Part shown: in pieces, positions 11,558-21,459 of the stretch
Layout: each line of letters starts with the position of its first letter
How positions within the stretch are numbered: the first letter of the stretch is position 1
From: Amphimedon queenslandica
Lineage: Eukaryota; Porifera; Demospongiae; Haplosclerida; Niphatidae
Reading direction: 5' to 3'
Length of the DNA stretch: 33,744 nucleotides
Assembly (NCBI RefSeq): GCF_000090795.2
Contig: NW_003546397.1
Span: forward strand, 138,673 to 172,416
The notes under the pieces: generated by a model
Told to the model about the DNA's origin: nothing
Database searches by the model: none
The model's input: only the letters and a program-made list of their open reading frames with translations
Translations under genes and position numbers: made by a program

Positions 11558-13611
11558 TCATAAATTATATATGCCAGTTTTCAAGGCCTTGTTAATTTTT
11601 AATCCGTAATAGTGCAGACAATATGAATGATTTCTACGAAATCGGGAATCTTTGTTTAAAAGTCTAGATTTTATGTATTCACTAAATGATAAAGTCTGTG
11701 CTTGATAGCTTTGTCTGGGATGATGCTCTCCATATTGTCCAGTTGGAAATAAAGTAGGAAAGCATAACAAATCAAGACGCTCTTGCCTATTGTCTATAGG
11801 CGCTTCTTTTACATTCATTAGTTTATATTGACTGATATCAGAACCTGTTGCAATTTTACTATCAAGATTTCTAATCATATATGCCAAAAGGCCTTCTAAA
11901 TCTTGATCATTTGCTTTTTCAAGCATTTCACTGGTAGTATTGCTTACTACTTGTATCACATTTTTAGACAATTCGTCAATTGAATCATCATCTATGTTTC
12001 TATAAAGCCAATTTATTTTTTTAAATTTTCTTAGTGCTGCTTTTATTTTATTTACATCAACTAAACTACGCCAGACATTAATTGATTTAGTAGGCTGTCC
12101 ATTAATAATAATATAAAGTTCTGGATTAGGCAAATGATTAGAATCTATACCATTCTCATTTAAAATTTCCATGGTTTTTTCTAATGAAAGGGGTAAGTAA
12201 AACATTGCACCTTTAAGGGCCTTCAAAAAATTATATGTAGGTACTTTTAAGGTGTGTGTGCCTAGCCTAACAATTGTCTGAAAACACTTGGCCCTCTGTA
12301 TTAACTGGCAACTTAAAGGATCCAAATTTTCCAATGCTTTGGTAGTGGCTCAGACTTTAATCCATTGAGCACACAATGTGCTGGAACTTCATTATTTCTA
12401 ATAATAGGTTTACAATGATTACAAATAGACATAACTTTATTTAATGATGTATGATTATTTTCTCTAATGTAAAGTAATAGGATATTCCAAACATCACTGT
12501 CTAAATCTTTAGCTTCAGTGACTGACTTTTTCTTAAAAGCTTCTCCCAGCTGCAACATACATTGACAGCCTGATCAGACAAAGCTTTCTTAAATTCATCA
12601 ATAGCATCTGAATACTGAAAATAAAGTACAGTATCAAAGTTTGGTATTCGAAATGGGTCTTCTTCTTCACCATCATTAATAGCGTAATACACATTATCAA
12701 ATTCAGTCTCATCGGCTTCATTAATTTTTAAATTTATCAATTGTGCTATATCACCATCAGCAAGGGAAGAATCAGTAATATCTATTGTTAAATGGGCATT
12801 TCTAGCAATGGATAATGAACAGATGCATTGCTCAAAATACACAGTATACTTTTACAATCAGTATCATTACTACTATGCACAATAGAATGGCCTACCCTTT
12901 CTCAAACAATTTCTGAATAATTAAAATATTTTTCAACATTATTTTTATCTTTTTTAACAATTACCTTTACATTAGAAATATCACATAATGTTCATGCACT
13001 TGATCTATTTTCTCAACATGCAGGGATCTTGTCATATAATGGTTATTTGGACAATCATCACATGCATCTAAATGCTTCCTTAATTCTTTAATAGGTTCAT
13101 CAAAATATCGTCCAACTTCAATAATAGAACTAATGTCACTTTCTAATAAAGGCTTGCACCTGCTTGTACAGTGCCATTTGAGGATAGGCTTTCTCTTATT
13201 AGTATACATACTATTACTATCAACATTATCATTTTTAGAGTCTCTATCATGATTACATTCTTCTACTCTATCAATACATGATACATCGACAATCCCTGCT
13301 ACATAACAGATGCCATTTGTATCAACAGGGATTGCAATTGCACTATCTAATTGGCTATCACAGATATCATTGGGATACAAATGTGCTGGTTCATTAAAAT
13401 AAGGCTCACTATCCTTTGTGTGACATTGCTCACCAAAATCACTAAAGCTATTCAACTTCAATTTCCTAATGCTATTTGATGCACATATCAATATGCCTAG
13501 TTTGTGCGATCTGTTTTTCAAAACTGATTCTAACAATATACTTGATGCAGCATTACATTTACTGTCATATGATATGTTCTCAAAATCTACACCTTTCATA
13601 CTTGATGGCAA
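11558..13611 (-). pseudogene. Helitron region before Rep: Cys-rich segment, DUF6570-like part, start of Helitron_like_N
   Basis: Four overlapping open pieces cover this region. At 13611-12967 there is WHCTSRCKPLLES and DACDDCPNNHYM, a Cys-rich element typical of animal Helitrons. At 12842-12313 lies acidic text followed by CNHCKPIIRNNEVPAHC and LKSEPLPKHWKIW. At 12334-11558 are SCQLIQRAKCFQTIVRLG and YIIINGQPTKSINVWRSL, which fit a DUF6570-like module, then LLCFPTLFPTGQYGEHHPR and YIKSRLLNKDSRFRRNHSY, the conserved start of the Helitron N-terminal domain. Frame breaks lie near 12960, 12530 and 12325. The 13611 end is not a true start: the frame continues upstream into the target duplication of the inserted retrotransposon. 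Confidence 0.8.
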
Positions 13612-13618
13612 TAAATCA
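13610..13618. repeat. Left target-site duplication of the non-LTR insertion
   Basis: AATAAATCA here is repeated exactly at 16898-16906. It marks the left border of the retrotransposon inside the Helitron. Confidence 0.75.
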
Positions 13619-16600
13619 TCATAATAATAATAATAAATTAATATAAAATGGCGGATTGTTGCTGTAAGTGTCAGAAAACTGGAGTTTGTAAGTCTTGTTC
13701 TTGCATTAGTGAGGGCAGGACCTGTACTAATTGCTACCCTTCAAGACATAACCGTTGCTGTAACCTGCCTCTTGCTTCTAACTCAGTGCTCTCTTCCTCC
13801 AGTGACGATCTCGACACGCATGTGGATATCAGCCATTGTGACAGTAACTCGGTCTGTTCAGGCTCTTCTGTGGCCTGTCAGAGAGTATTGGACTCTTCTC
13901 TTGATGAAAGACTCAGCTATGACCTAGATGTATCTGAGGGACACTATTTAGAGAAAGATGAAGTAAGTGAGCTCATGTTTAAGGCATATGGCAGGCCTTT
14001 AGAGTCCAATGTAGACATTCCAGATAACTGCCCATGGGTAGGTCACTGGGATGTTATCACTCAACATCAAGCCCGTCATTACTCATTACCTGGTGGTTCA
14101 GTGGGTAGGAAGTATGTGGATATATTAACCGATGAAATTCTACAGCTGGCGTCTGGTAATTATCCATCAGAGAGACTGATTGTTTTTAGCTCATTGATGC
14201 TTCAGAGACAGAAATGTTAAGAAGGCATGTGATATTAGGCAGTTGTTAGAGAGGAGGCTAACATTGTGGAAAGATGATAAAATTGATGTTCTTCTACAAG
14301 AAGCCTGTAGGTGTGATAAGGCTCTTAAGAGCAGAGTGAGACGCCCAGGAAAAGATTCCCATTGTGATAGAGTCTTCTCACGGTTGATAATGCAGGACAA
14401 GATAAGAGCAGCTGTGCGGTGGATTACTGAAAGATCTGGTAGTGGTCTACTGGCATTAACTGACGAGATTACAGTGAGAAATGATGATGGTTCTACCATT
14501 AAAAAAGTCTGTTGTTGAAGTGTTGAAATCAAAGCATCCTGATCCCCAACCACCCCACACTTTGTCCCTACTATATGTTGATGAGATCCCTCACTTTGAG
14601 GATATTGAGATAACAAGGGCTGTTATTCATAAAGTTGTTTTTGGTATCCAGGGTGGTGCTGGCCCTGGTGGGACTGATGCTGGTCACTGGCATGATGTGT
14701 TACTGAGATATGGTTCACACAGTAGTCGCCTACATGATGCTATTGCCTCTCTGTCTTGTACTATGGCAAATGATTTTGTCACATGGAAGTTGTTTAAAGC
14801 ACTGTTAGCTAATAGGCTGATCGCACTTAATAAAAACCCTGGTGTGAGGCCAATTGGTATTGGGGAGACTTTGAGGAGGATTATAGGTAAAGCGATTTGT
14901 TATGCCACTCGGGATGATGTTGAAGTGATGTGTGGGACAGAACAGCTTTGTGCTGGAGTCAGGATTGGAATTGAGGCTGCATTCCATACTGTTCATGAGC
15001 TTTTTGAGGCAAATGCTAATTCTGTTTGGGGTCTTCTAACTATCGATGCCTCAAATGCATTCAACTCTCTAAATAGAGTGGCCCTTCTGTGGAATGCCAT
15101 GGTATTACGACCAACTGCAGCTCGTTTTATTTTTAACACTTATCAAGGTTGGTCTGCACTAGTTTTAAGAGGTTCTAGTACAAACCTGGCTAGCATGGAG
15201 GGAGTAACCCAGGGTGATCCTATCTCAATGTTTTTATATGCTGTTGGCTCAGTTCCCCTTATACACCATCTAAAGGATGCGACAAGATGTATACAACTAT
15301 GGTATGCAGATGACTCCTGTGCCGGTGGTTCCTTGTCATCAGTACGAGAATGGTTTGACAAGCTCTTGTTCCTGGGCCCACATTTTGGCTACTTTCCAGA
15401 GCCTTCGAAATGTCATCTTATTGTGAGCGATTGTAATGTTGATAAAGCTAGACAATTGTTTTGTGATACAAATGTTAATGTGGTTACAGGATGGAAGTTT
15501 TTAGGTGGTACTCTCGGTTGCAAGAAAGCCAGGAATTCATTTGTTTCTGATAAAGCTGCTAAATGGTCTAATCATATTTGTCAGCTATCCTCTATGTGTG
15601 AGTCTCAGCCCGTCTGCTTATATTGCATTGACAAAGTCTTTGCAGTCTGAGTGGATCTTTGTACAGAGAATTATGCCTGACTGTGATGTCTTATTTAGTA
15701 ATGTTGAGCAGGCCCTCTCTGACTCATTCCTACCTTTTCTCTTTGGCTGCTCTATTACATAAACTGAAAGATCCTTTTTTTCTCTCCCTGTTAGAATGGG
15801 TGGCCTGAATATCAAAGACCCAACTGTTACTTCCTCTATGTCTTATGTGGCTTCTCGTGATGCTACATCTTACCTGGTTGATGCACTGAACGGTAACACT
15901 GAGTTTGAATCCGAAACGCATAATGACTGGGTCTACAGTTCAAGACAAGCTTCTTATAAAGAGTCCTGTGATAAGGCCAATCAGCTATTTGAAAAGATTG
16001 TTGATGGAGAGTCCAATACCCACAAAAGAACTCTCCAGAGGGCAAGAGTTAGTTTATCTGCATGGCTGTTAGTCCCTCCTATTGAAAGAGATAATTTTGA
16101 CTTGTCGGCTAATGAGTTTAGGGATGGCCTAGCCCTTCGTTACGGGAAGCCATTACTCCAGCTTCCACCAGTATGTGATGGATGTGGCTCGGAATTTTTA
16201 GTGACACATGCCCTTGATTGTCGCAAAGGTGGCCTTGTAACACAGGGACACAATGAAGTCAGGGATACTATATGCAGTCTGGCTTCAATAGTTTGGGGAC
16301 AGGTTACCCGAGAGCCAATAGTGAATGATTCATTGGACTCTGGTGACAGCTCTCTCATTGCTGATGTTGCTAATTGTGGAGTTTGGTAGAGACAGGCTAT
16401 GGTGTTGCTTGATGTGCGTGTCTTGGACACTGACGCTAAGTCTTATCTCCATTGTTCACCACAGACAATACTGGCAACAGCAGAAAGGGAGAAGAAGTAT
16501 TTTGCTGCCTGTGTTGATGGACATGTTAGTTTCACCCCTCTATGTTTTTCTGTTGATGGGCTAATGGGCACTGAAGCAGTCATTTTTGGATAGATTGGGT

Positions 16601-16897
16601 GATTTTTTTGCTGTCAAATGGGGAAGACCTTATAGTATTGTAATTCATTGGTTAAGAGTAAGACTGAGTTTGGCACTACTGAGGGCCACCAATTTATGTG
16701 TGCGTGGCGCCAGATGTCAGTTTCGCTCAGCGAATATTGAAGACGGTGCTCCCTTACATCCCTCAATGACATTCTATTCCTTACTTAATTATATTATTTT
16801 CCCCAACTTATTTCATTATATATTTCAAATTCTATTGTATTTTATTGTATTATATTTCATTTTATTGTTGTTGCTATTGATAATAATAATAAAAAGA
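13619..16897 (+). mobile_element. RLE-type non-LTR retrotransposon inserted in the Helitron
   Basis: The element is about 3.28 kb and starts TCATAATAATAATAATAA just before the ATG at 13648. It ends with an ATAATAATAAT-AAAAAGA tail, like the TAA-type tails of several non-LTR clades. A 9-bp AATAAATCA duplication flanks it. It encodes one polyprotein region with an N-terminal Cys-rich domain, a central RT and a C-terminal zinc knuckle plus PD-(D/E)XK-like endonuclease, the R2/CRE-like arrangement rather than APE. The orientation is opposite to the host Helitron. Frameshifts and a nonsense codon show it is dead. The clade cannot be fixed by eye. Confidence 0.85.
13648..16800 (+). pseudogene. Non-LTR retrotransposon polyprotein (RT + restriction-like endonuclease), decayed
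   Basis: The N-terminus (13648-14220) is Cys-rich (CCCKCQKTGVCKSCSC and CTNCYPSRHNRCC), possibly a nucleic-acid-binding zinc domain. After shifts near 14215 and 14510 comes the RT (14510-15600), with NPGVRPIGIGETLRRIIGKA, motif A TIDASNAFNSLNR, motif B GVTQGDPISMFLYA and the catalytic box YADD (15302-15313), all intact. Thumb-like text then passes through shifts near 15600, 15735 and 15780 (a T-run). A CX2CX7HX4C knuckle (CDGCGSEFLVTHALDC) lies at about 16170-16220, followed by GHNEVRD and the nuclease-like core ADVANCGVW-stop-RQAMVLLDVRV, with an in-frame TAG at 16387-16389. The end (LLRATNLCVRGAR) is in a shifted frame from about 16586. No separate stop precedes the tail. Confidence 0.85.
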
Positions 16898-16906
16898 AAT
16901 AAATCA
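16898..16906. repeat. Right target-site duplication of the non-LTR insertion
   Basis: AATAAATCA matches 13610-13618 exactly and directly follows the A-rich tail. Confidence 0.75.
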
Positions 16907-17310
16907 ACTATTTCAGGGCTGTAATATAATGCTTCAATAATTTTAGTAACATAATATTCCTTTGCTTCACTATTTGGTGCTGGTAATGAGTAATTAGAAT
17001 GTAATTTATATAATATTTGACCATAATTACGATCATTATAATCTTTATTTAGACGCTTCTTATTTTCTTTATTAAGTGCCATCTTTAATTGATCCATTTC
17101 GTTATCAGAAAATTTATATCTCAAAAACTTATCCTTTGTTGCACTTAATATTGCGTCTCTATTTTCATAATACCATTTCAAAGATTTTTGTCTTTGTGGG
17201 TCCAGATTTTGTTGATAATGTTCTTTAGACAACATTTTTTTATTTAGGGGATTTTGGGAATACCTTTTTGGCGAATACTTTAATGATTTTATATTTTTAA
17301 TCTTTTTTTG
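16907..17310 (-). pseudogene. N-terminal part of the Helitron polyprotein
   Basis: This open frame reads leftwards into the insertion. It contains lysine-rich repeats SPKRYSQNPLNKK and SKEHYQQNLDPQRQKS, then WYYENRDAI and EALYYSPEIVD, ending at the target duplication. Across the removed insert the frame continues as LLPSS at 13611. The first in-frame ATG of the longest open piece is at 17235, but the same frame stays open to about 17308 with the first YSQNP-like repeat, so the true start or an upstream exon is probably further right. The basic repeat region is common at the start of animal Helitron proteins; its role is unknown. Confidence 0.75.
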
Positions 17311-18490
17311 TTATACCAATTTTTAAACTTTTGCATAACATAACTTTGGTTCAATGCATTGTACTTTTTGAATATGCAAGCTTATATTTTTACTGATTTT
17401 ATATGCAATTCTTGCTTTGCTTTTGACCCTGTTACACTGCCTTATATAGTATGCTCTGGCATTTGATCTATTTTGTCTTTAAAGCCTTCAAGTTGTTGTC
17501 TAATTTCATACTTTTTCACATGTCTTTTTTTATTTTTTGATCCAGTTAAATAACTTATTTTTTATTTTCCTGCTTCCTTTTTCACAACTAACACCAAAAT
17601 GGTTACACTTAACGACAAAATTGCAAGTAAGTAATACAAAATCAAAAATGCAGGATGAATATCATTACTATTAGCATCACAAATACTCAGAAATTTAATG
17701 TGTATCATTGTAATTAGTTATCTTGATGATATAACAATTACGCCAATGATTTTCAATTATAAAATTATAGCAGCTGACAATGAGAACTCATTCCAGCTGT
17801 AGCCTTAAACTAAATGAAAAGGAATATATTAATTTTTAAAGTCACTTTATAATATTTACCTATTAGCTCTTAAAAGAACTGGTGATCTCTTAATCTTAAC
17901 AGTTAAAAGCTGTTAGGCAGAAAAGAGAAGAACAGAGCAAGATAGAGTGGCTGCAATTCTACTGTCACTACGGCAACAGTGCGCATGTGCATTTCATTTC
18001 AGAATGGCGTCTAAGACAGAGGGTGTGTTTGAACCACACCCAAATGGTTAGAATTTATGAGATACAATTAAAAGATATAGAAAGCACCTTTGAGGTCCTT
18101 GACCCACTTGCTAAGGAATGATGTAAAGGGCATCTTAAGCTGTGGTCTGGTTTAAAAGATTATTGTGGTGATAGAAGAAGTTGAAAGAAGAGTCTGAAGA
18201 ATTTTCCAGAAATTTGAATTTGGGCCAATTCTCCAGATATCCTCCCTGCCACATTATAGTACACTTTATAGGTACCAGGAGAATTGCTCAGTGAAGGAGA
18301 GCTCATCTAAGCCATTTTTAAGGCTGTGTAACGTAAGATAAAAGAGTTACAAGAGTTTGAAAATTGTAATTTTGGCCATCATCTTGAAAAATCAACCTCG
18401 ACCCTACATATAGGCTACCGCCTATATAATAAATGATTGCAGAAGAAGACTGTCACCACAGGAATACAATCCACTCAAAATTTCCTAGTC
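17311..18490. other. Helitron 5' flank and uncharacterised spacer
   Basis: The minus strand from about 17560 to 17440 has an open lysine-rich stretch (GSKNKKRHVKKYEIRQQ) that may be a further piece of the Helitron N-terminus. No TC 5' terminus could be fixed. At 18004-18051 (plus) a 15-codon ORF starts with AATGGCGTC in good context (MASKTEGVFEPHPNG); it could be a first exon or chance. Nothing else was recognised. Confidence 0.35.
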
Positions 18491-19715
18491 TCTTTAAGTG
18501 ACTAGGTTAACCTGGGAGAACCTTACATGATCAAGGTACACTCAGATGTTAAACTTCACTCGTTCACAGTTAGGATGTTACCATTACCATTACAAGATGT
18601 GGTAAGGCAGGAACTCAAGTCATTGGAATCAATGGGAGTAATGTCAAAAGTATGCGAACTTACATTATGGTGTGCCGGTATGGAACCTGTTGCAAAAGAA
18701 AATGGGAAGGTTCAAATTTGTGTGGACCTCAAACGCCTCAATGAGAGTGTACTTTGAGAGGTATTTCCACTACCTGAAGTTGATGACGCCCCAGCACAGC
18801 TATCAGGAGGCAAGGTTTTTACAAAACTCGATGCTAATAGTGTATTCTGGCAAACACCTCTGAGAAGAGTCACGTCTACTGACAATGTTCATAACACCAT
18901 TTGGTAAATATTGCTTCAACAAACTGCCTCTCGGGATTGCCAGTGCTCCGGAACACTTCCAGAAAAGAATGAGCCACATACTCTCTGGTCTTGATGGGGT
19001 AATCTGTCTCGTGGATGATGTACTGGTCTTTGGAAGTAACAAAAGGAAGCATGATTCCAGACTGATGAGATCGTTAGAACAAATCAGAACAGCTGGAGTC
19101 ACTCTCAACAAGGATACATGTGAGTTTGGTAAAGAAAAATTTTGTTTTTTGTTCATACTATTGATGGAGAGGCAGACAAAGAGATGACTGAAGTGATAAC
19201 GACAATGGAACAGCCAACCAGTATCACTGAATTTCGAGTTTTCATGGAAATGGTGAACCAGTTGGGGAAATTTTCCCAAAACTGAGATCTCACACACCCC
19301 TTGCGGATATGACTTAACACTAAAAACAGCTGGTCATTGGGTTAAGCTCCAGAAGAAGCATTCTTTTGTTGCTGTAAAGGAAGAGCTACTTAAGACTACA
19401 ACTCTAGCACATTACAGTCCAAAAGCTGAAACTAAGGTCTCTGAGATGCGTCTATGCTAGGACTAGTAGCAGTACTCCTTCAGAAACATGATGAGGTCTT
19501 GAAGCCAGTCGCATTTGCCTCTAGATCATTATCTAATCCTGAGACTCGCTATGCTCAAATCGAGAAAGAAGCTTTGGCTTCAACATGGGCTTGTGAAAAA
19601 TTGTGTAAATACATATTGGGATTGAAATTCACAATTGAGACCGACCATAGACCCCTGGTAGCACTAGTAGGCTACAAAGAGTTCAATCAACTAACACCTA
19701 GGGTCCTTCAATTTT
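18490..19715 (+). pseudogene. Ty3/gypsy reverse transcriptase-RNase H fragment, decayed
   Basis: RT text runs in pieces: RQELKSLESMGVMSKV, then KENGKVQICVDLKRLNESVL (18527-18757), a stop, then GGKVFTKLDANSVFWQTPL in another frame (about 18811-18866). Next is TPFGKYCFNKLPLGIASAPEHFQKR and the catalytic box CLVDDVLVFG (18885-19187). After more shifts, RNase H follows (about 19445-19715) with DASMLGLVAVLLQK, YAQIEKEALASTWACEKL and TIETDHRPLVAL, which hold the D, E and D of the active site. Similarity stops at about 19715, before the connection domain; no integrase or LTRs are seen. It is a truncated, dead copy. The family resembles that of the gag piece at 2.3-3.5 kb only in being K02A2.6-like Ty3. 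Confidence 0.88.
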
Positions 19716-19735
19716 GTTGTTAAAATAATTACACA

Positions 19736-19754
19736 GCTCTAAGCAACTGAGCTA
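19736..19754 (-). other. tRNA D-arm-like A-box (possible SINE head or tRNA relic)
   Basis: Read on the minus strand it is TAGCTCAGTTGCTTAGAGC, very close to a canonical tRNA D-arm and Pol III A-box. No anticodon stem or GGTTCGANNCC B-box follows, so it is not a working tRNA gene. It lies within 25 bp of the point where gypsy similarity ends. Confidence 0.35.
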
Positions 19755-19808
19755 TATTTAATCTCGTATCACTTATGAAAGATGTCTGATGCTGCATCAC
19801 CAACTGCT

Positions 19809-20330
19809 TCATTCTATTAGCATCATTAAGTTGATGTCCCTTTTGAAACAGGCCTCCTGAAGTCTTTCATGACGTTCACAAGTTTTAACCATATCAGTAT
19901 AATCGAGGTCATATGCTAGCTTTATGCTTGGAGCCCAGTCACAATCCAAATGATCGCATGATGGTTTGCATAGTAAAAATATTATCATTAATTGATGGTG
20001 CCTAAACCTACAGTTGTAACCTCATAAAGAATTGTCTGAGCAAACTCTGTCTTGGTCACTGGATACCAGTCTTTACGATTTATTCTGGATAACCACTTTG
20101 CTTGCCTACATCTTCCGATAATGCATAATACGTACATATCTCAGTGCAGGCTAGCTAACACAATGCCAGGCTGTAAACACACAGCCTAATCTTACCTTTC
20201 TGTCAAAATATTTGTCTGTTCTCCTAGATGTTGAATCACTTTTGGTATTCTATAAAACCTCTGTGTATTTCCCTTTTGCGCTCTAAGTCTAGAAATATTA
20301 GGCTGGTATTTTTTGAGCATACTAGAGTCT
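19809..20330 (-). pseudogene. THAP-domain protein remnant, probably from a DNA transposon
   Basis: Exon 1 (about 20330-20196) contains RFYRIPKVIQHLGEQ. A GTAAGA donor at 20195 and a GATGTAG acceptor ending at 20106 remove 90 bp and keep the frame into QAKWLSRINRKDWYPVTK. The pattern F-R-I-P, then W-L, then I-N-R-K-D-W-x-P is the THAP zinc-finger core. The upstream Cys pair may be CASKTLVC in another frame. After a break near 20010, an open segment (19970-19809) reads CDHLDCDWAPSIKLAYD, resembling the post-THAP DWVPS-type linker of THAP-bearing transposases, and ends at a stop. No DDE domain is present nearby. THAP domains bind DNA, often transposon ends. Confidence 0.55.
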
Positions 20331-21221
20331 TAGAAGCACAAAGAATAATGCTGGTACAACAACCTGTCTTTCTTTTTTAAAAAACTATTTGCCTTGGAGA
20401 ATGTGAAAACAAATTTATTACAGAAAAGTTTTGGTCCATGAAGTAAAAGTATTGTAACTAAAGATTTTTCTTTTTGTTAACAGTACATTATGTTTACTCA
20501 CATAGTGGAAAGGGTGTGTATTTGAAGGTTTTAAAGCATTGTGACATTAACCATGTATTTTTGAAGAATAAAGTTAAGAATAATAGGAATAATTGGAAGG
20601 AATAATTCAAGAATCACTAGGCACTGAAGCATAGCATAATTACGGAAATTGAGCTCAGGCCTACTGCGCTCTGATGCAACAAGATACCACCATTGCCATC
20701 ATAAAACACACCTGCATACAAGTGGCTTTGCTCACACACATAGACTTTTTGCCAACCAAAATGGCCGACATGAGGCTCCACCCCTCTAACACCCACAGGA
20801 AACATCTCTATGCAATCATTAATGTTGTGGGTGCGCGACTATACTCGCGCGCATGCGTGAAAGAGTTAATGAGTTTGTATACGACAGTATACTAAAAATG
20901 CTTAAAAAAACGTTGCCAGTTATGGCAGTTGCACTGCAGCTAACAGAAGTAATAAAATTTTGGACTTAACTTATATATAATGAACGTTCATAATGGCTTT
21001 ATCAAGAAAGACTTGAAGGAAAGGGAGAGTGTGGCCCATTAAATTCTGTAATGCCAACTTCTGGAAGAAATGTTTTAAATCATTTTCGAAAAGGCTTCAA
21101 CATATCACAACGGCATTTAAGTCATGTAAGGCATTGAGGTTCAATGATTCTAAATCCTTCAATCATCTTTTGCCTAGAATTCTACTAAAACTTTAAGTGC
21201 TAACTGTACTCCTTTCATAAA
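20331..21221. other. Spacer without a supported gene
   Basis: It contains a CpG-bearing patch at 20828-20860 (GCGCGACTATACTCGCGCGC) near several ATGs in good context (for example 20761), which could be a host promoter relic. The short ORFs here show no domain I recognise. Confidence 0.3.
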
Positions 21222-21459
21222 TGTGACCATAATTGACAAAAGGTACCTTATGGCGGATTTTAAAATTCATCAGTATAATGGGAAATATCAACCTGTGAGT
21301 GCTCTGTTAAACAACCATTATCTCTTAAAGTTACAAAATAACTCTTTGCATCCTGTGGAGTAATTTTACGATAAATGAAGGTCAGGAAGTTGGATTTTTT
21401 GGCTCTTAAGACGAATTTCACTACACACCATAAGGTACCTTTTGTCAATTATGGTCACA
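21222..21459. mobile_element. MITE with perfect 32-bp terminal inverted repeats
   Basis: The left end (21222-21253) starts TGTGACCATAATTGACAA and continues through GGTACC to TTATGG. The right end (21428-21459) is its exact reverse complement. The element is 238 bp with a 174-bp centre and no transposase. A 62-codon minus-strand ORF spans the inside and is probably incidental. No clear target duplication is visible in the A/T-rich flanks. Confidence 0.85.

Noticed and set aside
19720..19790. Functional tRNA gene on the minus strand
   Set aside because: The D-arm-like part fits, but the anticodon stem does not pair and no B-box or T-arm follows.
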